From Planktosalinus sp963975935 (GTDB lineage Bacteria; Bacteroidota; Bacteroidia; Flavobacteriales; Flavobacteriaceae): DNA of 64,000 bases. The stretch lies in NCBI GenBank assembly GCA_963975935.1, contig CAXBIQ010000002.1, positions 124,001-188,000 on the forward strand, written 5' to 3'. The notes below the pieces were generated by a model that worked only from the letters and a program-made list of their open reading frames with translations, did not search any database and was not told the DNA's origin. Made by a program: the position numbers and the translations under genes. This document shows positions 51,965 to 59,524 of this stretch, piece after piece (positions within the stretch are counted from its first letter, which is position 1; each line of letters starts with the position of its first letter).

Positions 51965-52729
51965 TTATTTGTTTTTTATAATTATTTCTTCAGCCAGACT
52001 CAGGTAATTATTGGCTCCTTTGCTTCCTGCATCATAGGTGATAATACTTTCTCCATAACTGGGTGCTTCACTTAAACGCACGTTTCGCTGGATGATTGTT
52101 TTGAAAACCATTTCGTCAAAATGCTTTTTTACTTCTTCGACAACCTGATTTGAAAGTCTCAGTCGTGAGTCATACATTGTCAGTAGCAAGCCTTCAATAT
52201 CCAAAGCGGGATTGTGTATTTTTTGAACACTTTTTATGGTATTTAAGAGCTTGCCCAAACCTTCCAGCGCAAAATATTCACATTGAATGGGAATTAAAAC
52301 CGAGTCGGCTGCCGTTAATGCGTTGAGTGTCAATAAGCCCAAAGATGGTGCGCAGTCAATTAAAATAAAATCATACTCTGATTTTAAGTCAGTTATTGCT
52401 TTTTTGAGCATATACTCACGTTCTTCCTTGTCAACAAGTTCTATTTCAATTGCGACCAGATCGATATGTGCGGGTAAGATATCAAGATTTGGTGATGCTG
52501 TTTTTACAATAGCATCTTTTGCTGAGACACTGTGTTCAAAAATCTGATACGTACCCACTTCAACCTGTTCAACATCAATACCCAGGCCAGATGTGGCGTT
52601 TGCCTGCGGGTCTGCATCGATCAGCAGGACGCGCTTTTCCAACACACCCAAAGATGCTGCCAGGTTAACAGAAGTGGTGGTCTTGCCAACACCCCCTTTT
52701 TGATTTGCAATTGCAATGATTTTTCCCAT
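51965..52729 (-). CDS. parA: chromosome-partitioning ATPase ParA
   Basis: A deviant-Walker-A ATPase that drives ParB/parS positioning. The start at 52729 (MGKIIAIANQKGGVGKTTT) puts the P-loop KGGVGKTT at the N-terminus as in all ParA; the longer frame adds 12 residues without homology. It has 254 residues. Walker A' is LIDADPQANATSGLG and Walker B is FILIDCAPSLGLLTLN. It is first in the parA-parB-DUF5683-dapB-lepB-wbqC-DUF6122 operon. Confidence 0.97.
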   Translation of the reverse strand: MGKIIAIANQKGGVGKTTTSVNLAASLGVLEKRVLLIDADPQANATSGLGIDVEQVEVGTYQIFEHSVSAKDAIVKTASPNLDILPAHIDLVAIEIELVDKEEREYMLKKAITDLKSEYDFILIDCAPSLGLLTLNALTAADSVLIPIQCEYFALEGLGKLLNTIKSVQKIHNPALDIEGLLLTMYDSRLRLSNQVVEEVKKHFDEMVFKTIIQRNVRLSEAPSYGESIITYDAGSKGANNYLSLAEEIIIKNK

Positions 52730-52941
52730 GAAAAGTTCCAAAAAATTTAAGGCATAAAAATACAATTATTTACTTCGATAAAAAATGTATTTTGTTAACA
52801 GATATTTTTGCTCACAAAATGAATGAAAAAAGAAATAAATAAAGTCGAAATTTTGGAGATATAAAAAATGAAATAGCAGAAATATCATAGGACTTTCAAC
52901 AATAATATCTTAATTTTGATTTTGATTAAAACCCATATCTT

Positions 52942-54783
52942 TTGAAAAAACAATCTTTGAAGGTTATCGCAATGATACCTGCCCGCTATGCCGCTTCACG
53001 CTTTCCGGGAAAATTAATGCAGGATTTAGGTGGTAAAAGTGTCATCTTAACAACCTATGAAGCAACTTTAAATACCCAACTTTTTGATGATGTATTTGTG
53101 GTGACAGACAGTGAAATTATTTATGACGAGATAAAGCAAAATGGCGGAAAAGCAATTATGAGTTTAAAACAGCACGACTGTGGCACAGACAGAATTGCTG
53201 AAGCCGTTGAAAAAATGGATATTGATATTGTTGTAAATGTACAAGGTGATGAACCTTTTACTAATCGTGCCGGGCTTGAGAAAGTGTTGAAAGTTTTTGA
53301 AGATGAAGATGCAGATAAGATTGATCTCGCTTCATTAATGAGCCAGATTTCAGACTGGAAGGAAATAAGCGACCCAAACACTGTGAAGGTGGTTGTTGAT
53401 AAGGACAACTTTGCACTCTATTTTTCGCGGTCGCCCATGCCTTATCCCCGTGATAAAAGCGTTAAAGTAGATTATTACAAACATAAAGGTATATATGCAT
53501 TCAGGAAGCAAGCCATCCTTGATTTTTACAGATTGCCTATGGGCGAACTTGAAGCCGTTGAAAAAATTGAATGTATACGTTTTTTAGAAAACGGAAAAAA
53601 TATAAAAATGGCGATATCAAATCTTAAGAGTGTTGAAATCGACACGCCTGAAGATTTAAAAAGAGCCAATATACTCCTGCAAAAATCAAAACAAAGTGTA
53701 AACAACAAACACCGCAATTTCCCTATGGTTCCCAAAGTAGTATTTGGTGCCGGTTGTTTTGATCAGTTATCAAATATAATTGAAGAAAAGCGCAAAGAAA
53801 ATGCTCCTTTTATCTACCTTGTTGATGACGTTTTTAAAGGAAATGATGTTTTGACAAACAGAATACCCCTAAAATTAAATGATAAATTAATTTTTGTTTC
53901 AACAGTTGAGGAGCCCAAAACATCAGATGTTGATACTATCGTTGAGCAACTGAAAAAGAATTTTGATAAGATTCCATCCGGGATAATTGGTATTGGTGGC
54001 GGAAGCGTCATGGATTTGTCCAAAGCAGTTTCTATTCTTTTAAAAAACCCGGGAAGTGCCGCAGAATATCAAGGCTGGGACCTGGTCGAGAACAAAGCCG
54101 TTTATCATGTAGGAATCCCAACCATATCAGGAACAGGAGCCGAAGTGTCACGAACCTGTGTTTTAAGCGGACCCGAACGAAAACTGGGCATTAACAGCGA
54201 CTATACTCCCTTTGATCAGGTCTTGCTTGATCCTGATTTGACTAAGGACGTGCCTAAAAATCAATGGTTTTACACCGGTATGGATTGTTATATTCATTGT
54301 ATTGAATCACTTACAGGAACCTTTTTAAATGCTTTTAGCCAAAGTTATGGTGAAAAAGCCCTCGATTTGTGCAAGGAAATCTTTTTAAGTGATACCTTAA
54401 GCGAAGAAGAGTCCAGGGCCAAACTGATGATGGCTTCCTGGCATGGAGGGATGAGTATTGCATACTCGCAGGTGGGTGTGGCCCATGCGATGAGCTATGG
54501 TCTTTCTTTCGTCCTGGGTACCAAGCACGGCATCGGGAACTGTATAGTATTTAATCATCTTGAAGAATTTTATCCTGAGGGAGTAGCCCTGTTTAAAGAA
54601 TTTGTTGCGAAACATCAAATAGACATTCCGCAGGGCGTTTGTAATAACCTTACAAACCAACAAATGGAAACAATGATCAATGTGGCTTTGAGCCTGGAGC
54701 CTCTATGGGAAAATGCATTGGGACCTGACTGGAGAAAAACAATCACACACCAGAAATTAAAATCTATTTATCAAAAGCTGTAA
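52942..54783 (+). CDS. fused KdsB (CMP-Kdo synthetase) and KdnB-like Kdo 8-oxidase
   Basis: One 613-residue frame with two enzymes. Residues ~7-248 are a complete KdsB, which makes CMP-Kdo for lipopolysaccharide: IPARYAASRFPGKLMQDLGG, VTDSEII, HDCGTDRIAEAV, VQGDEPF and LEAVEKIECIRFLENG. Residues ~260-613 are an iron-containing alcohol dehydrogenase: IGIGGGSVMDLSKAVS, GTGAEVSRTCVL, MDCYIHCIES, VAHAMSYGLSFVLGTKHGIGN. They most resemble KdnB, which oxidises Kdo at C8 toward 8-amino-Kdo in Shewanella. No stop, start or gap lies at the joint (~53680-53720). The start is TTG. No KdnA-type aminotransferase is next to it. Confidence 0.9.
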   Translation: MKKQSLKVIAMIPARYAASRFPGKLMQDLGGKSVILTTYEATLNTQLFDDVFVVTDSEIIYDEIKQNGGKAIMSLKQHDCGTDRIAEAVEKMDIDIVVNVQGDEPFTNRAGLEKVLKVFEDEDADKIDLASLMSQISDWKEISDPNTVKVVVDKDNFALYFSRSPMPYPRDKSVKVDYYKHKGIYAFRKQAILDFYRLPMGELEAVEKIECIRFLENGKNIKMAISNLKSVEIDTPEDLKRANILLQKSKQSVNNKHRNFPMVPKVVFGAGCFDQLSNIIEEKRKENAPFIYLVDDVFKGNDVLTNRIPLKLNDKLIFVSTVEEPKTSDVDTIVEQLKKNFDKIPSGIIGIGGGSVMDLSKAVSILLKNPGSAAEYQGWDLVENKAVYHVGIPTISGTGAEVSRTCVLSGPERKLGINSDYTPFDQVLLDPDLTKDVPKNQWFYTGMDCYIHCIESLTGTFLNAFSQSYGEKALDLCKEIFLSDTLSEEESRAKLMMASWHGGMSIAYSQVGVAHAMSYGLSFVLGTKHGIGNCIVFNHLEEFYPEGVALFKEFVAKHQIDIPQGVCNNLTNQQMETMINVALSLEPLWENALGPDWRKTITHQKLKSIYQKL

Positions 54784-54785
54784 CG

Positions 54786-55325
54786 ATGCAGGGTTTAGCC
54801 TCTTTTGTTTTTCATAAAATTTTAGGCTGGAAAGTAGAAGGGAGACTTTCTCCTGAAATTAAAAAATCTGTAATCATAGTTTTGCCCCATACCAGTTGGC
54901 ATGATTTTTATATTGGTGCCCTGGTGCGGAAAGTAATAGGGCTTCCCATAAACTTTGTCGCAAAAAAAGAATTGTTCAAGCCACCCTTTGGATGGTATTT
55001 CAAATGGATGGGAGGAGCGCCCATAGATCGTTCATCAAAACAAAATAAAGTTCAGGAAGTTGTTGCTGTTTTTGAAAAGCACAACGAATTCAGACTGGCA
55101 ATTGCACCCGAAGGGACCCGTAAAAAAGTAGAAAAATGGAGGTCAGGGTTTTATTATATAGCCCTTGAAGCCAGAATACCTATTATTTGCGTGGCCTTTG
55201 ATTACGGCAGTAAAACCGTAAAAATAAGGGATGCCTTTTATCCCACCGGTAATTATGAAAATGATTTGAAAGTCCTGAAATCATTTTACAAAAATGTTGT
55301 TGGAAAAGTAAAAGCGTATACTTAA
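54786..55325 (+). CDS. lysophospholipid acyltransferase family protein (PlsC-like)
   Basis: A 179-residue short acyltransferase. Motif I is HTSWHD (HxxxxD pattern), motif III is APEGTRKKVEKW, and the domain end is PIICVAFDYGSKTVKI. A WKMGGAPIDRS-like segment (FKWMGGAPIDRS) fits motif II. The length is below the ~240 of typical PlsC, like the compact 1-acyl-glycerol-3-phosphate acyltransferase forms in Bacteroidota. It starts two bases after the KdsB-KdnB stop, so it is co-transcribed. Lipid A or phospholipid acylation is inferred from position. Confidence 0.9.
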   Translation: MQGLASFVFHKILGWKVEGRLSPEIKKSVIIVLPHTSWHDFYIGALVRKVIGLPINFVAKKELFKPPFGWYFKWMGGAPIDRSSKQNKVQEVVAVFEKHNEFRLAIAPEGTRKKVEKWRSGFYYIALEARIPIICVAFDYGSKTVKIRDAFYPTGNYENDLKVLKSFYKNVVGKVKAYT

Positions 55326-55410
55326 GATTTTTATCTCTCTGGAATTAAATTGGTAATCAGGAGTTTAAAATTATCAATAGTATGGCTTTTTTATGACTCT
55401 TTTAAAAAAT

Positions 55411-55426
55411 TAGTTTTGTAATTTTG
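55411..55426 (+). promoter_or_regulatory. tandem -7 boxes TAGTTTTG and TAATTTTG before the aminotransferase gene
   Basis: Two adjacent TAnnTTTG matches (55411-55418 and 55419-55426) lie 31-46 bases before the start codon at 55457. Together they suggest a separate promoter for the sugar-nucleotide and export genes. Confidence 0.55.
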
Positions 55427-55456
55427 CCGTTTTGAAGAAATCAAGATAAAGAGTTT

Positions 55457-56608
55457 ATGGAAAAGTCCCGAATATATTTATCCTCACCCCATATGGGAGG
55501 AAATGAACTATCATATATTCAGGAGGCTTTTGACAGCAACTGGATAGCACCATTGGGACCTAACGTTACAGGATTTGAAAATGACCTTTCATCTTACCTG
55601 GTTCCAAACACAGAAAATGAAATTCACGTTGCAGCACTCAGTTCCGGTACAGCGGCACTTCATCTTGCATTAATTTTACTGGGTGTGGAAAGGGGTGATG
55701 AGGTAATTTGTCAGAGTATGACGTTTTCAGCCTCGGCAAATCCCATTGTTTATCAGGGGGCAACGCCTGTTTTTGTTGACAGTGAACCCACAACTTGGAA
55801 CATTTGTCCGGTGCACCTTGAAATCGCCATTAAAGACCGGATTAAAAAAGGTAAAAAACCAAAAGCCATTATTGCAGTTCATTTATATGGAATGCCTTAT
55901 CTGGTTGATGAGGTAAGGAATATAGCCAATCAGTATGAAATTCCAATTATTGAAGATAGTGCAGAAGCACTTGGCAGTACTTACAAAGGATTAAAATGCG
56001 GAACCTTTGGAGATATTTCAATATTGTCTTTTAACGGTAATAAAATCATAACCACATCAGGTGGCGGTGCTTTGGTATGCAGAAATAAGCAGCTAAAACA
56101 AAAAGCAATTTTTCTGGCCACTCAGGCACGTGATGACGCTCCGCATTACCAGCATAGCGAGATAGGATATAATTACAGAATGAGTAATATATGTGCGGGA
56201 ATAGGACGAGGGCAAATGGAGGTTTTAGATCAACACATAGGCTTACGCAAGAAAAATAACGATTTTTATAAAAAAGAATTTGTAAATTGTGATGGAGTAA
56301 GCGTCTTTAGTGAGCCAAATGATGCTTTTCGGTCAAACCATTGGTTGAGTTGCATCCTTATTGATAAAAGCTTAACCGGTGGAAAAAGTGTAGACGATTT
56401 ACGTTCAGAATTTGAAACTGATAACATTGAATCGCGCCCCTTATGGAAACCCATGCATTTGCAACCGATCTTTAAAACGGCCCCCTATTATGGAGAAAGT
56501 GTAGCCGAAAACCTTTTTGACAACGGATTGTGTTTACCGTCAGCCTCAAACCTCACGACTGATGATTTAGAAAGAATAAAAAAAATAATAACTGCTGTGT
56601 TTTTTTAA
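55457..56608 (+). CDS. DegT/DnrJ family PLP aminotransferase, EpsN/PglE-like
   Basis: A 383-residue sugar aminotransferase. The opening RIYLSSPHMGGNELSYIQEA and DSNWIAPLGPNV match EpsN/PglE, which aminate a UDP-4-keto-6-deoxy sugar (UDP-bacillosamine type). PLP-related segments: SSGTAALHLAL, EDSAEALGSTY, and the Schiff-base Lys in FNGNKIITTSGGG. VHLYGMP and GYNYRMSNICAG are also typical. It precedes the matching 4,6-dehydratase gene by 79 bases. It is not a good match to KdnA, which lacks the SPHMGG opening. Product sugar identity is inferred. Confidence 0.93.
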   Translation: MEKSRIYLSSPHMGGNELSYIQEAFDSNWIAPLGPNVTGFENDLSSYLVPNTENEIHVAALSSGTAALHLALILLGVERGDEVICQSMTFSASANPIVYQGATPVFVDSEPTTWNICPVHLEIAIKDRIKKGKKPKAIIAVHLYGMPYLVDEVRNIANQYEIPIIEDSAEALGSTYKGLKCGTFGDISILSFNGNKIITTSGGGALVCRNKQLKQKAIFLATQARDDAPHYQHSEIGYNYRMSNICAGIGRGQMEVLDQHIGLRKKNNDFYKKEFVNCDGVSVFSEPNDAFRSNHWLSCILIDKSLTGGKSVDDLRSEFETDNIESRPLWKPMHLQPIFKTAPYYGESVAENLFDNGLCLPSASNLTTDDLERIKKIITAVFF

Positions 56609-56687
56609 TATTAATCTCCCCTAAAATTAATAAAGTTGTTTCAATCAATATATGAAACTTAACTTTTATTAAACAACATATGATTAT

Positions 56688-58634
56688 ATGATACACAGAT
56701 TTAAAAATAAGTTAGAGCGGGTTATATATACCGGAGATAATCAGATTGGGATTACCAGTATCAGGTATTTACCTAGGTGGATTGTCCTGCTTATCGATAT
56801 TTCAATTCTTGCAGTTTCGCTGTTGATTACCCATTTCATTTTGTTGAATTTGAATATCAAATTTTATCAGACACTGGATTTGTCTGCACAATATGGATTA
56901 ATTTTAGTGATAAATACCATATTTTTCTTTCTTTTTAAAACCTATTCCGGATTAATAAGACATTCTACTTTTACCGATATTACAAAGCTGTTACTTGCTT
57001 CTTTTTCAACATTATTGGTTTTAAGTATAATAAATTATACTTCTTTTTTTCTTGACGGAAGCAAAATTTATTTAATGCCCGGCCTTATTTTTTATGCCTT
57101 TATTTCATTTTCCTGTTTATTGCTTTTCAGGCTTTTTATAAAAAAGATATATCGGGTATTCAAAGGAAAAGAACAAAGGGGAGCCTTTAAAAAACGTATT
57201 GTGATTTATGGTGTGGATGATCAGGCAATATCAATTGCTGAAGCCCTTCAAACCGAAACTGTTCAGCCTTTTGAAATTGTTGGGTTTCTAGCCAAAAGTA
57301 AGATATACAAGAATATCAGGATATTGGACAAACCGGTAATTAACTATAAAAAAAGTCTCACAGAGCAGTTAAAAAACTACAATGTAAATGGCCTTTTGAT
57401 AATAGAAGACACTTTGTCTATAAGCGAAAAAAACAAGCTTGTTGATGAGTGCCTTAAAGAAAATATACAAATATACAATGTGCCTAAGGTTGAAAAGCTA
57501 CAGCAAAAAAAGGTAGTTACAGAACAAATCAGGGCAATAGAAATTGAAGATTTATTAAATAGGCAGGAAATATATCTTGATGATGAAGTTATAAGAGAGA
57601 ACATTCAGGGAAAAACCATCTTAATTACCGGTGGAGCAGGTTCTATTGGTAGCGAAATTGTCAGGCAGGTTATAAACTACAGACCGGAGTTGGTAGTGAT
57701 TCTCGATCAGGCAGAAACACAACTTCACGAATTTGAATTGGAACTCAGGGAAAATTGTCCTGATGCAAATATTATAACGGAGCTGGCAAACATTACAAAT
57801 ATGTACCGGCTTGCTTTGGTTTTTGACATGTATAAGTTTGATTTAATTTATCATGCAGCAGCTTATAAGCACGTTCCTATCATTGAGCGAAATCCTCATG
57901 AAGCCATTTATGTAAATATTTTGGGCACAATGAATCTGGTGAAACTTGCCATAGCAAACTCGGTTCAACATTTTGTTATGATCTCCACAGATAAGGCCGT
58001 TAATCCCACAAATGTAATGGGAGCCTCAAAGCGCGCTGCAGAGATGTATGTTCAATCCATACAAAATGAGAAGGGTGTTCAAACAAAATTTATAACAACG
58101 CGTTTTGGAAATGTATTGGGCTCTAACGGTTCAGTAATTCCGCATTTTAAAAGGCAAATTGCAAAAGGCGGCCCTATTACGGTAACCCATCCGGATATTA
58201 TTAGGTATTTTATGACTATACCTGAAGCGTGTCAACTCGTCCTTCAAGCAGGCACTATGGGTAAGGGAGGTGAAATATTTGTTTTTGACATGGGTAAACC
58301 CGTGCGTATTATGGATCTTGCAACAAGAATGATACGGCTTTCTGGTTTAGTGCCGGATGAAGATATCAAAATTGAGGTAACAGGTTTGAGACCCGGAGAA
58401 AAGCTCTTTGAAGAACTACTTGCCGATTCTTCTGTAAACCTAAAAACACCCCATAAAAAAATATTGGTTGCAAAAGATGAAGTAAAACCGTTTAATGCCT
58501 TAAAAGCTAAATATGAAAGCTTAGTTAAAGTTTCATTGCGGGGAGATGAGGAAAAAGTAGTCACACTCTTAAAAGAAATTGTTGAAGAGTTTAAAAGTGA
58601 AAACTCAAAATTTGCATCTCTGGATTATAAATAG
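56688..58634 (+). CDS. membrane nucleotide-sugar 4,6-dehydratase (PglF/WbpM/CapD type)
   Basis: A 648-residue polytopic dehydratase for UDP-GlcNAc-type sugars, giving the 4-keto-6-deoxy intermediate. There are four N-terminal helices (~30-160), a first Rossmann-type domain (GVDDQAISIAEAL) at ~170-275, and the catalytic SDR domain from ~305: TGGAGSIGSEIVRQ, AAAYKHVPI, STDKAVNPTNVMGASKRAAE, TRFGNVLGSNGSVIP. The usual SDR tyrosine is replaced by Met (VMGASK), as is normal in this subgroup. It pairs with the upstream aminotransferase. This is an authentic enzyme of surface glycan synthesis; the final sugar is not determined. Confidence 0.95.
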   Translation: MIHRFKNKLERVIYTGDNQIGITSIRYLPRWIVLLIDISILAVSLLITHFILLNLNIKFYQTLDLSAQYGLILVINTIFFFLFKTYSGLIRHSTFTDITKLLLASFSTLLVLSIINYTSFFLDGSKIYLMPGLIFYAFISFSCLLLFRLFIKKIYRVFKGKEQRGAFKKRIVIYGVDDQAISIAEALQTETVQPFEIVGFLAKSKIYKNIRILDKPVINYKKSLTEQLKNYNVNGLLIIEDTLSISEKNKLVDECLKENIQIYNVPKVEKLQQKKVVTEQIRAIEIEDLLNRQEIYLDDEVIRENIQGKTILITGGAGSIGSEIVRQVINYRPELVVILDQAETQLHEFELELRENCPDANIITELANITNMYRLALVFDMYKFDLIYHAAAYKHVPIIERNPHEAIYVNILGTMNLVKLAIANSVQHFVMISTDKAVNPTNVMGASKRAAEMYVQSIQNEKGVQTKFITTRFGNVLGSNGSVIPHFKRQIAKGGPITVTHPDIIRYFMTIPEACQLVLQAGTMGKGGEIFVFDMGKPVRIMDLATRMIRLSGLVPDEDIKIEVTGLRPGEKLFEELLADSSVNLKTPHKKILVAKDEVKPFNALKAKYESLVKVSLRGDEEKVVTLLKEIVEEFKSENSKFASLDYK

Positions 58635-58687
58635 CTGTTTTTGCCTAAAAAAAATATAAATTGAGACCCCTTTCCTTAAAAAGCATT

Positions 58688-58695
58688 TACCTTTG
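58688..58695 (+). promoter_or_regulatory. -7 box TACCTTTG before the Wza-like gene
   Basis: TACCTTTG fits TAnnTTTG and lies 20 bases before the start at 58715. A TTG at 58661 is 24 bases upstream, somewhat beyond standard spacing. Confidence 0.55.
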
Positions 58696-58714
58696 CAAAT
58701 TCAAAATTATAAAA

Positions 58715-59518
58715 ATGCTCTATTTACAAAATAAATATAAAGACCTGATTTTTAAGTTTTCTGCCACTCTTGTTCTCTTTTTACTTTTAACTTCTTGTGT
58801 TTCAAAAAAGGAAATTATCTATATGCAGGATATTGAAAGTATAACCTCCAATACTGAAAAACTTTACAGTACTACCGTTATACAGCCCAATGATATATTA
58901 AACATCAATGTCTCTGCTTTTGATATGGAAGCTGTTGCTCCTTTCAATTTAATAATGTCGACCAGACCACAGCAAAATCAAGAAATGCAAGCAACCACAT
59001 CAGGACAGAAACTAAACTATCTCGTAAGCAATGAAGGCACCATTGAATTTCCTGTTTTAGGTACGGTTGCCGTTGGAGGGCTTACAAGACAAGAAGTTAC
59101 TTTAAAATTAAAGACTGAAATAAGCACTTATGTCAAAGACCCCATTGTAAATGTAACCATTGCAAATTATAAAGTCACAGTACTGGGAGAAGTGACCAGC
59201 CCGGGTACTTTTACTGTTCCTGATGAACGCATAACACTGCTTGAAGCTCTTGGACGTGCTGGTGATTTGACAATTTTTGGAAAAAGGGATAACATCATTA
59301 TTTTAAGGGAAAAAGATGGTGTAAAATCACATACCCTTGTCGACATTACAAAATCAGACTTCCTACACTCACCTTATTATTTTTTACAGCAAAATGATGT
59401 GATTTATGTACAACCTAATTCAGCTCAGGTCAGTTCAGCGGCATACAACAGGAACACATCAGTATATATTTCAATTGCATCTGTATTAATTTCTTTACTT
59501 TTAGTTATTTCAAGATAA
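58715..59518 (+). CDS. polysaccharide export lipoprotein, Wza-like
   Basis: Outer-membrane polysaccharide export component of Wzx/Wzy-type systems. The start is 58715: MLYLQNKYKDLIFKFSATLV leads into a lipobox ending Cys29 (LLLLTSC); the longer frame from 58661 would begin in the promoter. The 267 residues hold a Poly_export domain (~50-165: IQPNDILNINV, EGTIEFPVLGTVAVGGLTRQEV), an SLBB domain (~170-240: VTVLGEVTSPGTFTVPDERITLLEAL) and a C-terminal helix (~245-265). It precedes the Wzc-like kinase by six bases. Confidence 0.93.
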   Translation: MLYLQNKYKDLIFKFSATLVLFLLLTSCVSKKEIIYMQDIESITSNTEKLYSTTVIQPNDILNINVSAFDMEAVAPFNLIMSTRPQQNQEMQATTSGQKLNYLVSNEGTIEFPVLGTVAVGGLTRQEVTLKLKTEISTYVKDPIVNVTIANYKVTVLGEVTSPGTFTVPDERITLLEALGRAGDLTIFGKRDNIIILREKDGVKSHTLVDITKSDFLHSPYYFLQQNDVIYVQPNSAQVSSAAYNRNTSVYISIASVLISLLLVISR

Positions 59519-59524
59519 TTTATA

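Noticed and set aside
51063..52941. A parS site near parAB
   Set aside because: No TGTTnCACGTGnAACA-like palindrome was seen here or at the few CACGTG cores noticed (5595, 40395, 42738), which lie inside genes without matching flanks.
55457..56608. KdnA (8-amino-Kdo transaminase) as identity for the aminotransferase
   Set aside because: The opening SPHMGGNELSYIQEAF and pairing with a 4,6-dehydratase fit EpsN/PglE; it lacks the KdnA-like N-terminal pattern as recalled.
58661..58714. Upstream TTG start for the Wza-like gene
   Set aside because: The added 18 residues cover the -7 box and destroy the lipoprotein signal layout.
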